From NCBI GenBank assembly GCA_903911085.1, contig CAIWCC010000141.1, positions 44,638 to 108,637 of the forward strand: 64,000 nt of DNA, in the 5' to 3' direction. Position numbers and translations under genes: made by a program. Source of the DNA: an uncultured Bacteroidales bacterium (GTDB lineage Bacteria; Bacteroidota; Bacteroidia; Bacteroidales; Paludibacteraceae). The notes beneath the pieces are model-generated. The model was not told where the DNA came from. It searched no databases and saw nothing but the letters and a program-made list of their open reading frames with translations. Numbering within the stretch: the stretch's first letter is position 1; each line of letters opens with the position of its first letter. This document shows, in pieces, positions 44,430-53,498 of this stretch.

Positions 44430-45494
44430 ATGAAAACTAAACTCAAATTTTTAGACAGATTTCTCACATTGTGGATTTTTATTGCCATGTTTATTGGTGT
44501 AGCTTCTGGATGGTTGTTTCCTTCAGTAGCCGATTTTTGGAACAGTATGTCGTCGGGCACAACTAATATTCCGATTGCCATTGGACTAATCGTTATGATG
44601 TATCCTCCTCTAGCGAAAGTTAAATATGAAGAATTGGGCGAGGTGTTCCGCAACACAAAAATTCTCACTTTGTCCTTGGTTCAAAACTGGATTATTGGAC
44701 CAGTTTTGATGTTTACATTGGCTGTATTACTTTTCAAGTTTTTTCCAGGAGAAAGCAATTCCAACTTACCATATGTATATGGAATAATAATGATTGGACT
44801 GGCACGATGCATTGCTATGGTGATAGTGTGGAACGATTTGGCAAAAGGCGACACGCAGTATGCTGCAGGATTGGTGGCTTTCAACAGCATTTTTCAGGTG
44901 CTTTTCTTTTCGGTTTATGCATGGTTTTTTATTGCCATTGCACCGGCTTGGTTCGGCATTCCAACGAGCGATGCAGTAGCAAAAATCACAATAGGACAAA
45001 TTGCTGAGAGTGTATTTATTTACTTAGGAATTCCATTTATTGCTGGTTTTTTGACTCGTTTCATTCTTATCAGGGTGAAAAGTAAAGAATGGTATCACAG
45101 CAAATTCATACCAAAAATTTCACCACTTACACTCATTGCATTGTTATTCACCATTATAGTAATGTTCTCGCTCAAAGGCGAATACATTGTAAAAATACCA
45201 ATGGACGTGGTTTTGATAGCAGTTCCATTATTGATTTATTTTGTCATAATGTTTATAAGTTCATTTTGGATGAGCAAAAAAGCAGGTGCAACTTACGAGC
45301 AATCCACAACACTATCGTTTACTGCTGCCAGCAATAATTTTGAACTAGCCATTGCGGTTGCTATTGCGGTTTTTGGCATCAACTCGGGTGAAGCTTTTGC
45401 CGCAGTAATAGGGCCGCTGGTAGAAGTGCCTGTAATGATAGCTTTAGTTAATGTGGCTTTTTGGTTGAAAAAAAAATGGTTTGTGAATGATTAA
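44430..45494 (+). CDS. acr3: ACR3-family arsenite efflux transporter
   Basis: This 354-residue inner-membrane protein has about ten predicted helices. The conserved Cys lies in the fourth helix within [19 protein letters not shown], the known As(III)-translocating motif of ACR3 permeases, and the tail motif [19 protein letters not shown] is also present. It exports arsenite formed by ArsC, driven by the proton gradient. It is the last gene of the ars operon. No clear terminator follows within the next 170 bases, until the hairpin at 45671. Confidence 0.93.
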   Translation: MKTKLKFLDRFLTLWIFIAMFIGVASGWLFPSVADFWNSMSSGTTNIPIAIGLIVMMYPPLAKVKYEELGEVFRNTKILTLSLVQNWIIGPVLMFTLAVLLFKFFPGESNSNLPYVYGIIMIGLARCIAMVIVWNDLAKGDTQYAAGLVAFNSIFQVLFFSVYAWFFIAIAPAWFGIPTSDAVAKITIGQIAESVFIYLGIPFIAGFLTRFILIRVKSKEWYHSKFIPKISPLTLIALLFTIIVMFSLKGEYIVKIPMDVVLIAVPLLIYFVIMFISSFWMSKKAGATYEQSTTLSFTAASNNFELAIAVAIAVFGINSGEAFAAVIGPLVEVPVMIALVNVAFWLKKKWFVND

Positions 45495-45600
45495 GAATTA
45501 TTTAAGGATTTGATTTGTCGAATAATAATTATTATTTCCAACTAACTGGAATGGACAATGGATATCCAATTTTACTTACAACTATAATTCTTTCTTTTTC

Positions 45601-45631
45601 TTGCATATTAACAATATAAGTATTACTTTTG
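45601..45631 (+). promoter_or_regulatory. Full Bacteroidota promoter in the intergenic region after acr3
   Basis: TTG at 45601-45603, a 20-base spacer and TACTTTTG at 45624-45631 match the consensus. A hairpin terminator starts 40 bases downstream, with no ORF between them. The remaining part of the 544-bp gap (45700-46038) has no convincing gene. Confidence 0.5.
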
Positions 45632-45636
45632 CAGCC

Positions 45637-45698
45637 ACGAACATCACCAAGGATAGTATTCTCGGTCTGACGCCTCCTTTTGGAGGCGTTTCTTTTTT
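45637..45698 (+). ncRNA. Candidate short non-coding transcript
   Basis: A full promoter (45601-45631) and a strong terminator (CGCCTCC-TTTT-GGAGGCG then T7, 45671-45698) bracket about 60 bases without an ORF. The transcript would be a minimal RNA of 20-30 unpaired bases plus the terminator hairpin. It could also be a leader that attenuates the downstream weak ORF. The family is not recognised. Confidence 0.35.
45671..45698 (+). terminator. Rho-independent terminator
   Basis: CGCCTCC and GGAGGCG form a 7-bp GC-rich stem with a TTTT loop, followed by TTTCTTTTTTT. It may end both the candidate small RNA and read-through from the ars operon. Confidence 0.8.
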
Positions 45699-46038
45699 TA
45701 GAAAATTAACGTCTACATTAAGTTGTACAAAACTACGATTTTTTTTTTGATTCTCACCATTTTTTCATGCTTTCAGAATTTAATATTAACCCAGAAAGCT
45801 AACACATCACGAAACAAATTAGTAAAAAAAGATTTATTAATCGGATTACAGTTTTTGATAGAACATAATAAATATATCCGAAATAACAGTAAAAAACTTG
45901 CACATTCATCGGTCTTAAAAAGACTGTGGCGAACAGCTTGATTACCACACAAAGCTGAAAGAGTTTGTTAGCGAATTTATTGCTTGATTTTATATTATCT
46001 CCACTCTGCCGCTATTCAATGACATCTTTCCGAAATTT

Positions 46039-46752
46039 TCAATCTGCAAATGCTTGTCCATAATAGATAATAAATACATTTTTTGCTTCATCATATTTCA
46101 TGCATTCCCAATTATTATATGCTGAGCTGGTTGAAATACAAAGTGAATTTATCAATTTGGTTTTTGACTCATACTTTGCAAAACAGCCCTTTTTTAATAT
46201 AAAATCTTTATCTGTCGATATTTTTGTTATTTTGCAAAACATATTTTCCAATATACTTTCGGGTTTTTTAATCAAATAGTTTTCCTGACAAATCAAATTA
46301 TCTGCTATTTGATAATCTAATGTTCCAAAGTTGCAATAATTGCAATCTGCTGATTTTAAACCATTTTCAACTTTTATATCTCTATATAAATCATAGTATT
46401 TTTTTTTCAATTCATTATAAAGTATAATTGATATCCTTACATTTTTCTTATCATAAACAATAAAAACAAAGTCATTTACTTTATTCAGAAAAATATCTCC
46501 TTTAGTATAAAACAGTAATTCATAATCACGATTTACATTAAAATACGCTTTTTGCAACTGAGAAGTATTGGAAATTAGTTTGTTATGAATAAATGAGAAT
46601 ACTTTATTTCTGTCAAGTTTTTGTAAACTTGCTTTATGAGATTTCATGTCATTTGTAACTTTCAAATTATCATAGGTTGAAACCTCCTGTCCTTTTACAA
46701 ATGAGCAAAAGAAAAAAATATTAATGAGAATAATTAAGGGTTTATATTTCAT
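46039..46752 (-). CDS. Hypothetical secreted protein
   Basis: This 237-residue protein has a clear signal peptide (MKYKPLIILINIFFFCSFVKGQ) and is Lys/Asn/Tyr-rich. Seven Cys lie in the second half, including DCNYCNFG, which suggests disulfides or metal binding after export. I do not recognise a family. It is the only minus-strand gene besides the kinase, stands alone and has AT-richer codon use than its neighbours, which could reflect horizontal acquisition. No T9SS tail is seen. Confidence 0.65.
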   Translation of the reverse strand: MKYKPLIILINIFFFCSFVKGQEVSTYDNLKVTNDMKSHKASLQKLDRNKVFSFIHNKLISNTSQLQKAYFNVNRDYELLFYTKGDIFLNKVNDFVFIVYDKKNVRISIILYNELKKKYYDLYRDIKVENGLKSADCNYCNFGTLDYQIADNLICQENYLIKKPESILENMFCKITKISTDKDFILKKGCFAKYESKTKLINSLCISTSSAYNNWECMKYDEAKNVFIIYYGQAFAD

Positions 46753-47156
46753 TGTTTTTTTATTCTAATTTTCTTAACGTAATAGTGCTTTTTATCGACT
46801 GTAAAAGTAATAAACATTTTTAAAAACAATTCTATTTATAGATGTTTATTTTTTTACGTTGTGTGAAAATAGTAATTTATCATGGATTTTTGTTGCTATT
46901 TAATAGATAAACAGATGGTTAAGCTATTGTTAATTCGCTAGCAAAACTCTTTATTTTTTAACTCTGTATAATGTACTGCAAACTATAGAAGTCACCTTTA
47001 AAATTAAAATTCTACGCACTAGAATTATTATATTTGCAGTAATAAGTTAGGCTTGTTTGCAATTAACACTTACACTTCAATTATATTTTTATTCGTTTCA
47101 ATGTTCAATACTGACGTTTCAACTAATTTACAAATAAGAATGCAGTGAGAAAGCAA

Positions 47157-47164
47157 TATCTTTG
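47157..47164 (+). promoter_or_regulatory. Candidate -7 box (TATCTTTG) for the tannase-like gene
   Basis: It matches TAnnTTTG 113 bases before the ATG. A second candidate, TATATTTG, lies at 47029-47036. The rest of the 524-bp gap between 46752 and 47277 shows no gene. Confidence 0.35.
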
Positions 47165-47276
47165 CATTCATAAATAATGTGGTTGACAAATTACAACAAA
47201 ACTTCATCAGTATAAATAGCTTGTGGTAATAAGTCACTACGAGAAACAACATAATTATTAATAAAAAAAAAGAATC

Positions 47277-49082
47277 ATGAGAAAATTAGTATTCAACTTA
47301 GTATTAGTGTTAATGTCAGCAATTGCTTATGCACAACCTCCAGGCGGTGGTGGAACTTCTGGTGCAACCACCACAATCGACTTTAAAACAGCTATTAACG
47401 GCAAGTGGAAATATAATTCCACCGCAAATGTTTACTATATTGTAGGCGTTTATTATTGCGCAACTCCAGCCGCCAATACTTATGAGCAAATGGGTATTTT
47501 TGTTCCTGGCGCATTTATGAATGCCACAGCCAATTCGGATGGTACTTATACTTGTACTATCAATTCTTCGGCAGTAGTAAATGGATATACCGCCTCTACT
47601 GCACCAATCGTTATTCCAGTTAATACTGGCGGATATGCAGCAATGTCAGCTCCTTCCGATTACACATCGGCAGTAGCTACCTATACAAATGTAGGTTTTG
47701 TTTATCTGTGGCCTGGATGTCGTGGAAGAACACATGGAGCGCCACTTGGTGTAACCGACTTAAAAGCTGCTACACGCTATTATCGCTATTTGCAAGCAGA
47801 ACAAAAAGCAGTACCTGGTAATACCGACCGTATATTTTCATTCGGTATGAGTGGTGGTGGTGCTCAAAGTGCTATCTTTGGAGCTTCTGGCAATAATAGC
47901 CTTTATGACAGCTACCTCACGCCTATTGGAGCAATTAGCGGATACAAAGATAATATTTGTGGAAGTATGTGCTGGTGTCCTGTAACTAGTCTGGAACAAG
48001 CTGATGCGGCTCACGAATGGAATATGGGACTTACTCGTAGTGGACTTGCAACTGCTGACGCAAACGTAAGCAAAGGACTTGCAGCAGAATTTGCTACCTA
48101 TGTGAACGCAATGGGATTTAAAAACCCTACTACCGGGGCAACTCTCACACTCACAGCAACTTCTAATGGTTATTATCAAGCAGGCTCATACTATGAATAT
48201 GTTATGGGAGTAATTAACGATGCAGTAGCACGATACAACAAAAACAATAGCGCAAGTGTAGCTGCCTATTCTACCACGGATAATACAGCACTTTATACCT
48301 TTGCTTCAACCTACAAAAAAGCCACAAAAGGCCTTGGCGCGTTCGATAATTATCAAGCAAAAAGTGCGTTGGAAAATTCTCTTTTTGGTATTGCTGGCGC
48401 TGCAGGACACTTTGACCAATACTTAGGTGAAGTAGTAAATACTTATGCTTCGAGCTATTATCCTTCTTTTACAACCGACCTTGCAAACACAAATGTGGAT
48501 GCTATAGGTAATAATGTTCAGAAAAGATTAATGATGTATTCTCCACTATATTACCTGATAAATAACACTGCTTATTATAATGGTGGTGGAAGTGGCAGCA
48601 GCGATGTAGCACCTTTCTGGAGAATTCGTTCAGGTATCAATCAGAGCGATACCCCTCTAAATACAGAAATGAATTTGGCTCTTGCTCTCAAAAATTATAG
48701 CGGTGTTAAAGATGTTGACTTTGAAACAATATGGGGGCAAGCACACGTAACGGCAGAAGATAATGGGTCGTCAGCTTCGGACGCTAATTTCATTGCTTGG
48801 GTTCAAAAGTGTGTAGCAACTGCTTCTACTGGTATCAACAATACAAAAAATACTGATAATGATGTCAATGCATATTCAGCCGGTAAAGTAATATATATCA
48901 ATGGTAAAGTTTCTGGTTACAATGCTTCATTATGCAATATCAATGGCACAAATGTAGGTAATTACAAACTTACAAACGATGGTTTGACAACATTAAACGT
49001 AGGTGGTCTTGGAAATGGCATTTATGTATTAAAAGTTAATAACGGAAATAAAATATATATTTTCAAATTAATTCTTAATTAA
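47277..49082 (+). CDS. Tannase-like alpha/beta hydrolase with T9SS sorting domain
   Basis: This 601-residue protein has a signal peptide ending IAYAQ and a low-complexity PPGGGG linker. LWPGCRGRTHG precedes the nucleophile elbow FGMSGGGAQSA with Ser192. Asp458 (in INQSDTPLNTE) and His490 (in WGQAHVTAED) complete the triad. The 32-residue Asp-His spacing matches what I recall for Lactobacillus tannase (Ser163, Asp419, His451), as does the CWCP motif. Such enzymes cleave gallate or other phenolic esters. The last 75 residues form a T9SS CTD (GNGIYVLKV...IFKLILN), so it is predicted at the cell surface. A single-gene unit, it is followed by a strong terminator. Phenolic esters in the growth substrate are an inference. 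Confidence 0.8.
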   Translation: MRKLVFNLVLVLMSAIAYAQPPGGGGTSGATTTIDFKTAINGKWKYNSTANVYYIVGVYYCATPAANTYEQMGIFVPGAFMNATANSDGTYTCTINSSAVVNGYTASTAPIVIPVNTGGYAAMSAPSDYTSAVATYTNVGFVYLWPGCRGRTHGAPLGVTDLKAATRYYRYLQAEQKAVPGNTDRIFSFGMSGGGAQSAIFGASGNNSLYDSYLTPIGAISGYKDNICGSMCWCPVTSLEQADAAHEWNMGLTRSGLATADANVSKGLAAEFATYVNAMGFKNPTTGATLTLTATSNGYYQAGSYYEYVMGVINDAVARYNKNNSASVAAYSTTDNTALYTFASTYKKATKGLGAFDNYQAKSALENSLFGIAGAAGHFDQYLGEVVNTYASSYYPSFTTDLANTNVDAIGNNVQKRLMMYSPLYYLINNTAYYNGGGSGSSDVAPFWRIRSGINQSDTPLNTEMNLALALKNYSGVKDVDFETIWGQAHVTAEDNGSSASDANFIAWVQKCVATASTGINNTKNTDNDVNAYSAGKVIYINGKVSGYNASLCNINGTNVGNYKLTNDGLTTLNVGGLGNGIYVLKVNNGNKIYIFKLILN

Positions 49083-49222
49083 AAAAACAAAAGCAATAAA
49101 ATTTGATTGTAGCACTTTGTTTTAGTTTTAAATCATTTTTTTAGAATCGAATTATTAATTGCAAAAATTATCATAATAATTGGTTTTCAATTGAATAGCT
49201 AGCTATTTCAAAACAAAGCACT

Positions 49223-49262
49223 AACATTCCAAAAGTAAATACTTTTGGAATGTTTTTTTTAT
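49223..49262 (+). terminator. Strong terminator after the tannase-like gene
   Basis: AACATTCCAAAAGT pairs perfectly with ACTTTTGGAATGTT around TAAAT-type loop bases and ends in eight T. Confidence 0.85.
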
Positions 49263-49431
49263 AAGAATAATTGAGCTTGAAAAATGGAATCAATGAATTA
49301 TTTTAACAACAAGAAGATATTTTTCATAATAATCAAAAATACATTAACATCTTCAAGAAGAGTATTAGTTGCATATCAGACATCTAAAAATCAATAATTA
49401 TGCAACATATATTACTTTTCTGAATTGCTTC

Positions 49432-49443
49432 GTAAACGTTTAC
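49432..49443. promoter_or_regulatory. LacI-type palindromic operator upstream of the GH16 operon
   Basis: GTAAACGTTTAC is a perfect 12-bp palindrome with the central CG typical of LacI/GalR-family operators. It lies about 77 bases upstream of a -7 box (49520). No LacI-family gene is in the window. The 612-bp gap otherwise holds the terminator and promoter listed separately. Confidence 0.5.
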
Positions 49444-49519
49444 AATGGATTTATACTACTTTAAACGGGTTTCCGAAGTTTTATTTTAAGCAAATTCATT
49501 ATGTTTAAATTTTTGTATG

Positions 49520-49527
49520 TATATTTG
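49520..49527 (+). promoter_or_regulatory. Candidate -7 box (TATATTTG) for the GH16 operon
   Basis: It matches TAnnTTTG, 168 bases before the ATG at 49695, leaving a long 5' leader. No good -33 TTG is seen. Confidence 0.35.
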
Positions 49528-49694
49528 TTGCATATTGGACTTTTCTTTAGAATGTAAATACTATCAATATCATTCCTATTTATTTCTCTTTTCAAAAAGA
49601 GCATTAAAGACCAATTAGCAAAAATCATTTTTTCTGTTCTTTTCGATTTTACTTATAAATCTTATCACTAAGTTCGCTTTAAATCTAACATAAA

Positions 49695-50978
49695 ATGAAC
49701 AATAAAAATAATGTTCTTATGATTTACTTAAAATCAATACTAATGACTTTTGCCGCTTATGCATCGTTATCGGTTCAAGCACAAAAGCAATTGCCAATTT
49801 CAATTTTGCCCGATGGAGCAGAAAAATGGCAATTGGAATGGAGTGACGAATTCGATTATCCCGATGCAGCATTGGACAAAAACTGGATATCGCAAAACGG
49901 CCCTAGTGGACATATTCTCAGTAGTCGTTGGCGCGAGAATTCGGTAGTGAGCAACGGCACGCTTAAGTTGCTGAATAAGAAAGAGCAACGTGGCGGTCAG
50001 GAATGGACTTCGGGTAATATTTGGTCGAAAAAGCAGTTTCAATACGGTTATTTCGAATGTAGGTACAAATACGCTGCTGCCACGGCCACCAACAATTCGT
50101 TTTGGCTGATGACTCAGGGTATTGTTCCGCAAGAAGGCAAAAAGTATGAAATTGACATCAACGAAGGTCATTACCCCAATTCGGTGAATACTAATCTTCA
50201 TAACTGGACGGATATCACTGAGGTTAATGGTAAAAAAACGCATCCATCTTCTTCCAAAAGTTTTTATTTCGGCGCGCAACCCGATGTGCAAATTCAGCTG
50301 GAAATCCCTGTCACTACCACTCGTGTACGTTTCAGTTCAACAAATGCAAAGCAGTTTCATATTCCGGAATTTCGAATCTACAATGTAAATAAGGCTGGTT
50401 ATCCGCAGGTTCTCTCCGAAACTGCCGATACGGATGTCCCCGGTTTGGTGAATTTTGCGCGCGAGACCGACACAAAAATCACTTCAAGCAATACGCTACA
50501 ACCTGAAGAAATTTATCAACTCAAAAATGTGGCTGATGGAAAACTAGATTCCCATTTTGTAACGCAAAAAGACAGCGATAAATGGGTGGAATTTGAATTT
50601 GCATCGCCCAAACAAATTGGTTGCATTCAGTTTGTGAATGGTTACAAACAAGATGGAAACTGGAAAAGCATGATAAACGATTACCATGTTCAGTACCAAA
50701 AAGACGGCAAATGGGTGGATATGGCAACGTTTGATATACGTAATGGAAAATACAATTTCGCAAAAGACTTTCACACATACGGGCTGGATTGGAGCAAAGA
50801 AGAACTTGTATTTTATTTCGACGGGAAAGAAATTCGCCGCATGAAAAACGAAATAGCCTACTCGCCCTCACCCATTTGGCTCAGTATGGCCATTATTGCA
50901 TGGGCGGGCAAAGTAACCGACGCCATTGATGGCACAGCCATGGAGGTGGATTATGTAAGGGTTTTTAAAAGGAAATAA
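49695..50978 (+). CDS. GH16 glycoside hydrolase interrupted by a discoidin-like (F5/8 type C) domain
   Basis: This 427-residue secreted enzyme has a GH16 beta-jelly-roll with the catalytic signature E-I-D-I-N-E (E152 nucleophile, D154, E157 acid/base). GH16 enzymes are endo-beta-glucanases or galactanases (laminarinase, agarase, porphyranase and others). About residues 195-350 are not GH16. They resemble an F5/8C/CBM32-like domain (IQLEIPVTTTRVRF, IADGKLDSHF-type calcium loop seen as VADGKLDSHFVTQ, KWVEFEFASPKQIGCIQF). GH16 sequence then resumes at DFHTYGLDWSKEELVFYFDGKEI (motif positions about 357-380). The domain is therefore inserted in a loop of the catalytic fold. It heads the operon GH16-GH2-GH29-GH95. 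Confidence 0.85.
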   Translation: MNNKNNVLMIYLKSILMTFAAYASLSVQAQKQLPISILPDGAEKWQLEWSDEFDYPDAALDKNWISQNGPSGHILSSRWRENSVVSNGTLKLLNKKEQRGGQEWTSGNIWSKKQFQYGYFECRYKYAAATATNNSFWLMTQGIVPQEGKKYEIDINEGHYPNSVNTNLHNWTDITEVNGKKTHPSSSKSFYFGAQPDVQIQLEIPVTTTRVRFSSTNAKQFHIPEFRIYNVNKAGYPQVLSETADTDVPGLVNFARETDTKITSSNTLQPEEIYQLKNVADGKLDSHFVTQKDSDKWVEFEFASPKQIGCIQFVNGYKQDGNWKSMINDYHVQYQKDGKWVDMATFDIRNGKYNFAKDFHTYGLDWSKEELVFYFDGKEIRRMKNEIAYSPSPIWLSMAIIAWAGKVTDAIDGTAMEVDYVRVFKRK

Positions 50979-51001
50979 AACAAGAAATAAAACAATAAAA
51001 T

Positions 51002-53464
51002 ATGAAGCTAAAATTAATTATTCTGCTGTCTGTTTTTGGTTTGATGGCTACGTTTGCCCAAACCTCACCCCGCAAAGTTGAACTGCTCGACGAGAACTGG
51101 AAATTTATTCAAAAGGAAATTTCCGACGGAGCAACTCCCGGTTGTAACGATTCCCAATGGGAAACCGTAAAAGTGCCACATGACTGGGCCATTCGTGGAC
51201 AATTTGACCTGAATATCGACAAGCAAGTTGTTCAGGTAAAGCAAGATGGTGAGTTGAAACCACAGTTGCGCACCGGACGCACCGGAGCGTTGCCCATGTT
51301 TGGTGTGGGTTGGTACCGCAAACAGATTGAAATTCCTGCCACCAACAAAGGGAAACGCATTTTTGTGGAATTTGATGGTGCAATGAGCCTGGCAAAAGTT
51401 TATTTGTACGGCGATTTTATTGGTGAGTGGCCTTCTGGATATTCTTCATTCTCTTTTGAACTTACTGATAAAATAAAATTCGGCGAAGCTAATGTGTTGG
51501 CTGTTAGGCTGGAAAACAAAACACAATCGTCGCGCTGGTATTCGGGTGCCGGAATTTTCCGCAATGTTCGACTGGTTTCGGTTTCGGATGTTCACGTTGA
51601 TCATTGGGGAACATACATAACCACTCCAATTGTCAATGATAAAAAGAGCGAAGTTTGTATCAAGACAAATCTGAAAAACAATAATAACATTGCTCAAAAA
51701 ATAACGCTGATAACTGAAATTCTGACTGCCAACGGCGAGAAAGTAGCGAGCAATTCTGTTACACGTACCTTTGCCGACACATCAACGTTTAGTCAAAAGC
51801 TTACTATTTCTAAACCTCAACGCTGGAGCATAGAAACACCAACACTATACAAAGCTGTGAGCAAAGTATTTGTAGGCAAAGAGTTGAAAGATGTGTACGA
51901 AACACCATTTGGTATACGCACTCTTCGTTTTGATAAAGAAAATGGCTTTTTTCTGAACGAAAAACGGGTGCAGATAAAAGGAGTTTGCAATCACCACGAC
52001 CTTGGTGCCATTGGTGCTGCGGTAAACGAGCGTGCCACCGAACGTCAGTTGGAAATGCTCAAAGAAATGGGTTGCAATGCCATTCGTACTTCGCACAATC
52101 CACCCTCGCCCGAGTTGCTCAACCTGTGCGACCGTATGGGATTTTTGGTGATGGTGGAGTCGTTTGACGAGTGGAAAAGTGGCAAAAACAAGAATGGCTA
52201 CAACACGCTTTTCGATAAATGGGCTGAGAAAGATATGGTAGCCATGATTCATCGCGACCGCAATCACCCGTCTGTTTTTTTGTGGAGTATTGGAAATGAA
52301 ATCAATGAACAAGGCTCAAAGGATGGTTCGGGTGCAAAATTAGCGCAATTTCTCACCAATATTTGTCACCGCGAGGATCCTACACGAATGGTTACCGCTG
52401 GTTTCAACTCACCACAATCGGCCATTAAAAATGGGTTGGGCGATGCAATTGATATTATTGGAATCAACTATATAAATGCAAGCTGGCGACCTTCCGATTA
52501 TATAAAATTCCGCAAAGAATTTCCAAAATATACCTTGTTAGGAACAGAAACACAATCAACAATCAGTTCTACAGGAGTTTACAAATTACCTTTTCGACGC
52601 AAAACTGACCCACGTTATCCCGATTTTCAAATGTCCTCGTACGACAGCGAAGGACCAACATGGTGCAGTACGCCCGACGAAGAATTTGCTATGCTCGAAG
52701 ATTGTCCCGCTGTATCGGGTGAGTTTGTGTGGACAGGTTTCGATTATCTGGGCGAACCGCATCCCTACAACGCAGGCACTCCGGCGCGTGGTTCCTATTT
52801 TGGTATTATCGACTTTGCAGGAATCAAAAAAGACCGGTTTTATCTATTCCAAAGTCATTGGAGCAGCAAGCCTGTTTTACACTTATTGCCGCATTGGAAC
52901 TGGCATCGGGGAGATACCGTTCCGGTAATGTGTTATACCAACTATCCCAAAGCAGAACTTTTTGTTAATGGTAAAAGTATGGGCGTAAAAGCGTTTGATA
53001 AAAGTAGTAACTTTGCACGTTATAGGTTAATCTGGCCGGATATTATTTTTCAGGCGGGCGAAATAAAAGTGGTGGCTTACGATAAAACTGGTAAAATTGC
53101 CGATACTAAAGCGATTAAAACAGCTTACGAACCGTACAAAATAAATCTCACCGCCGACCGGCAAACCATTGCAGCCAATGGCAAAGATTTGTGTTATATC
53201 ACGGTGGAAATCACAGATAAAGATGGTAATTTTTGCCCGTTGGCCAATAGTCTGATTTTTGTAGATGTGGAAGGTGCAGGTACGCTAAAAGCACTTTGTA
53301 GCGGCGATGCTACCGACCAGACTTCCTTTGCTTCAAATTATTACCGGACATTTAACGGCAAAATGGTTATTGTGGTTGAACCTACAAAAACAGCCGGTGA
53401 AATAGTGGTGAGAGCCATGGGATCTTATTTGAAGGACACTAAAATTACATTAAACTCAAAATAA
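51002..53464 (+). CDS. GH2 beta-galactosidase-like enzyme
   Basis: This 820-residue secreted enzyme (signal ending TFAQ) has a jelly-roll start LLDENWKF...VPHDWAI, SSRWYSGAGIFRNV, and an Ig-like domain. The barrel carries acid/base E433 in WSIGNEINE and nucleophile E516 in LLGTETQS, followed by EFVWTGFDYLGEP. The C-terminal half matches the DUF4982 and Ig-like modules common in Bacteroidota beta-galactosidases. It sits 23 bases after the GH16 gene and 34 bases before a GH29 gene. That order is consistent with removal of beta-linked galactose from oligosaccharides produced by GH16. Other beta-linked sugars are possible. Confidence 0.88.
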   Translation: MKLKLIILLSVFGLMATFAQTSPRKVELLDENWKFIQKEISDGATPGCNDSQWETVKVPHDWAIRGQFDLNIDKQVVQVKQDGELKPQLRTGRTGALPMFGVGWYRKQIEIPATNKGKRIFVEFDGAMSLAKVYLYGDFIGEWPSGYSSFSFELTDKIKFGEANVLAVRLENKTQSSRWYSGAGIFRNVRLVSVSDVHVDHWGTYITTPIVNDKKSEVCIKTNLKNNNNIAQKITLITEILTANGEKVASNSVTRTFADTSTFSQKLTISKPQRWSIETPTLYKAVSKVFVGKELKDVYETPFGIRTLRFDKENGFFLNEKRVQIKGVCNHHDLGAIGAAVNERATERQLEMLKEMGCNAIRTSHNPPSPELLNLCDRMGFLVMVESFDEWKSGKNKNGYNTLFDKWAEKDMVAMIHRDRNHPSVFLWSIGNEINEQGSKDGSGAKLAQFLTNICHREDPTRMVTAGFNSPQSAIKNGLGDAIDIIGINYINASWRPSDYIKFRKEFPKYTLLGTETQSTISSTGVYKLPFRRKTDPRYPDFQMSSYDSEGPTWCSTPDEEFAMLEDCPAVSGEFVWTGFDYLGEPHPYNAGTPARGSYFGIIDFAGIKKDRFYLFQSHWSSKPVLHLLPHWNWHRGDTVPVMCYTNYPKAELFVNGKSMGVKAFDKSSNFARYRLIWPDIIFQAGEIKVVAYDKTGKIADTKAIKTAYEPYKINLTADRQTIAANGKDLCYITVEITDKDGNFCPLANSLIFVDVEGAGTLKALCSGDATDQTSFASNYYRTFNGKMVIVVEPTKTAGEIVVRAMGSYLKDTKITLNSK

Positions 53465-53498
53465 AAAAATGTTATCTATAATACTGAAATTATCATTT

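Noticed and set aside
45723..45941. Plus-strand 72-codon frame with a hydrophobic start and a Cys (lipoprotein-like)
   Set aside because: It starts at TTG in AT-rich sequence right after a terminator. The hydrophobic stretch comes from T-rich codons, and there is no other support.
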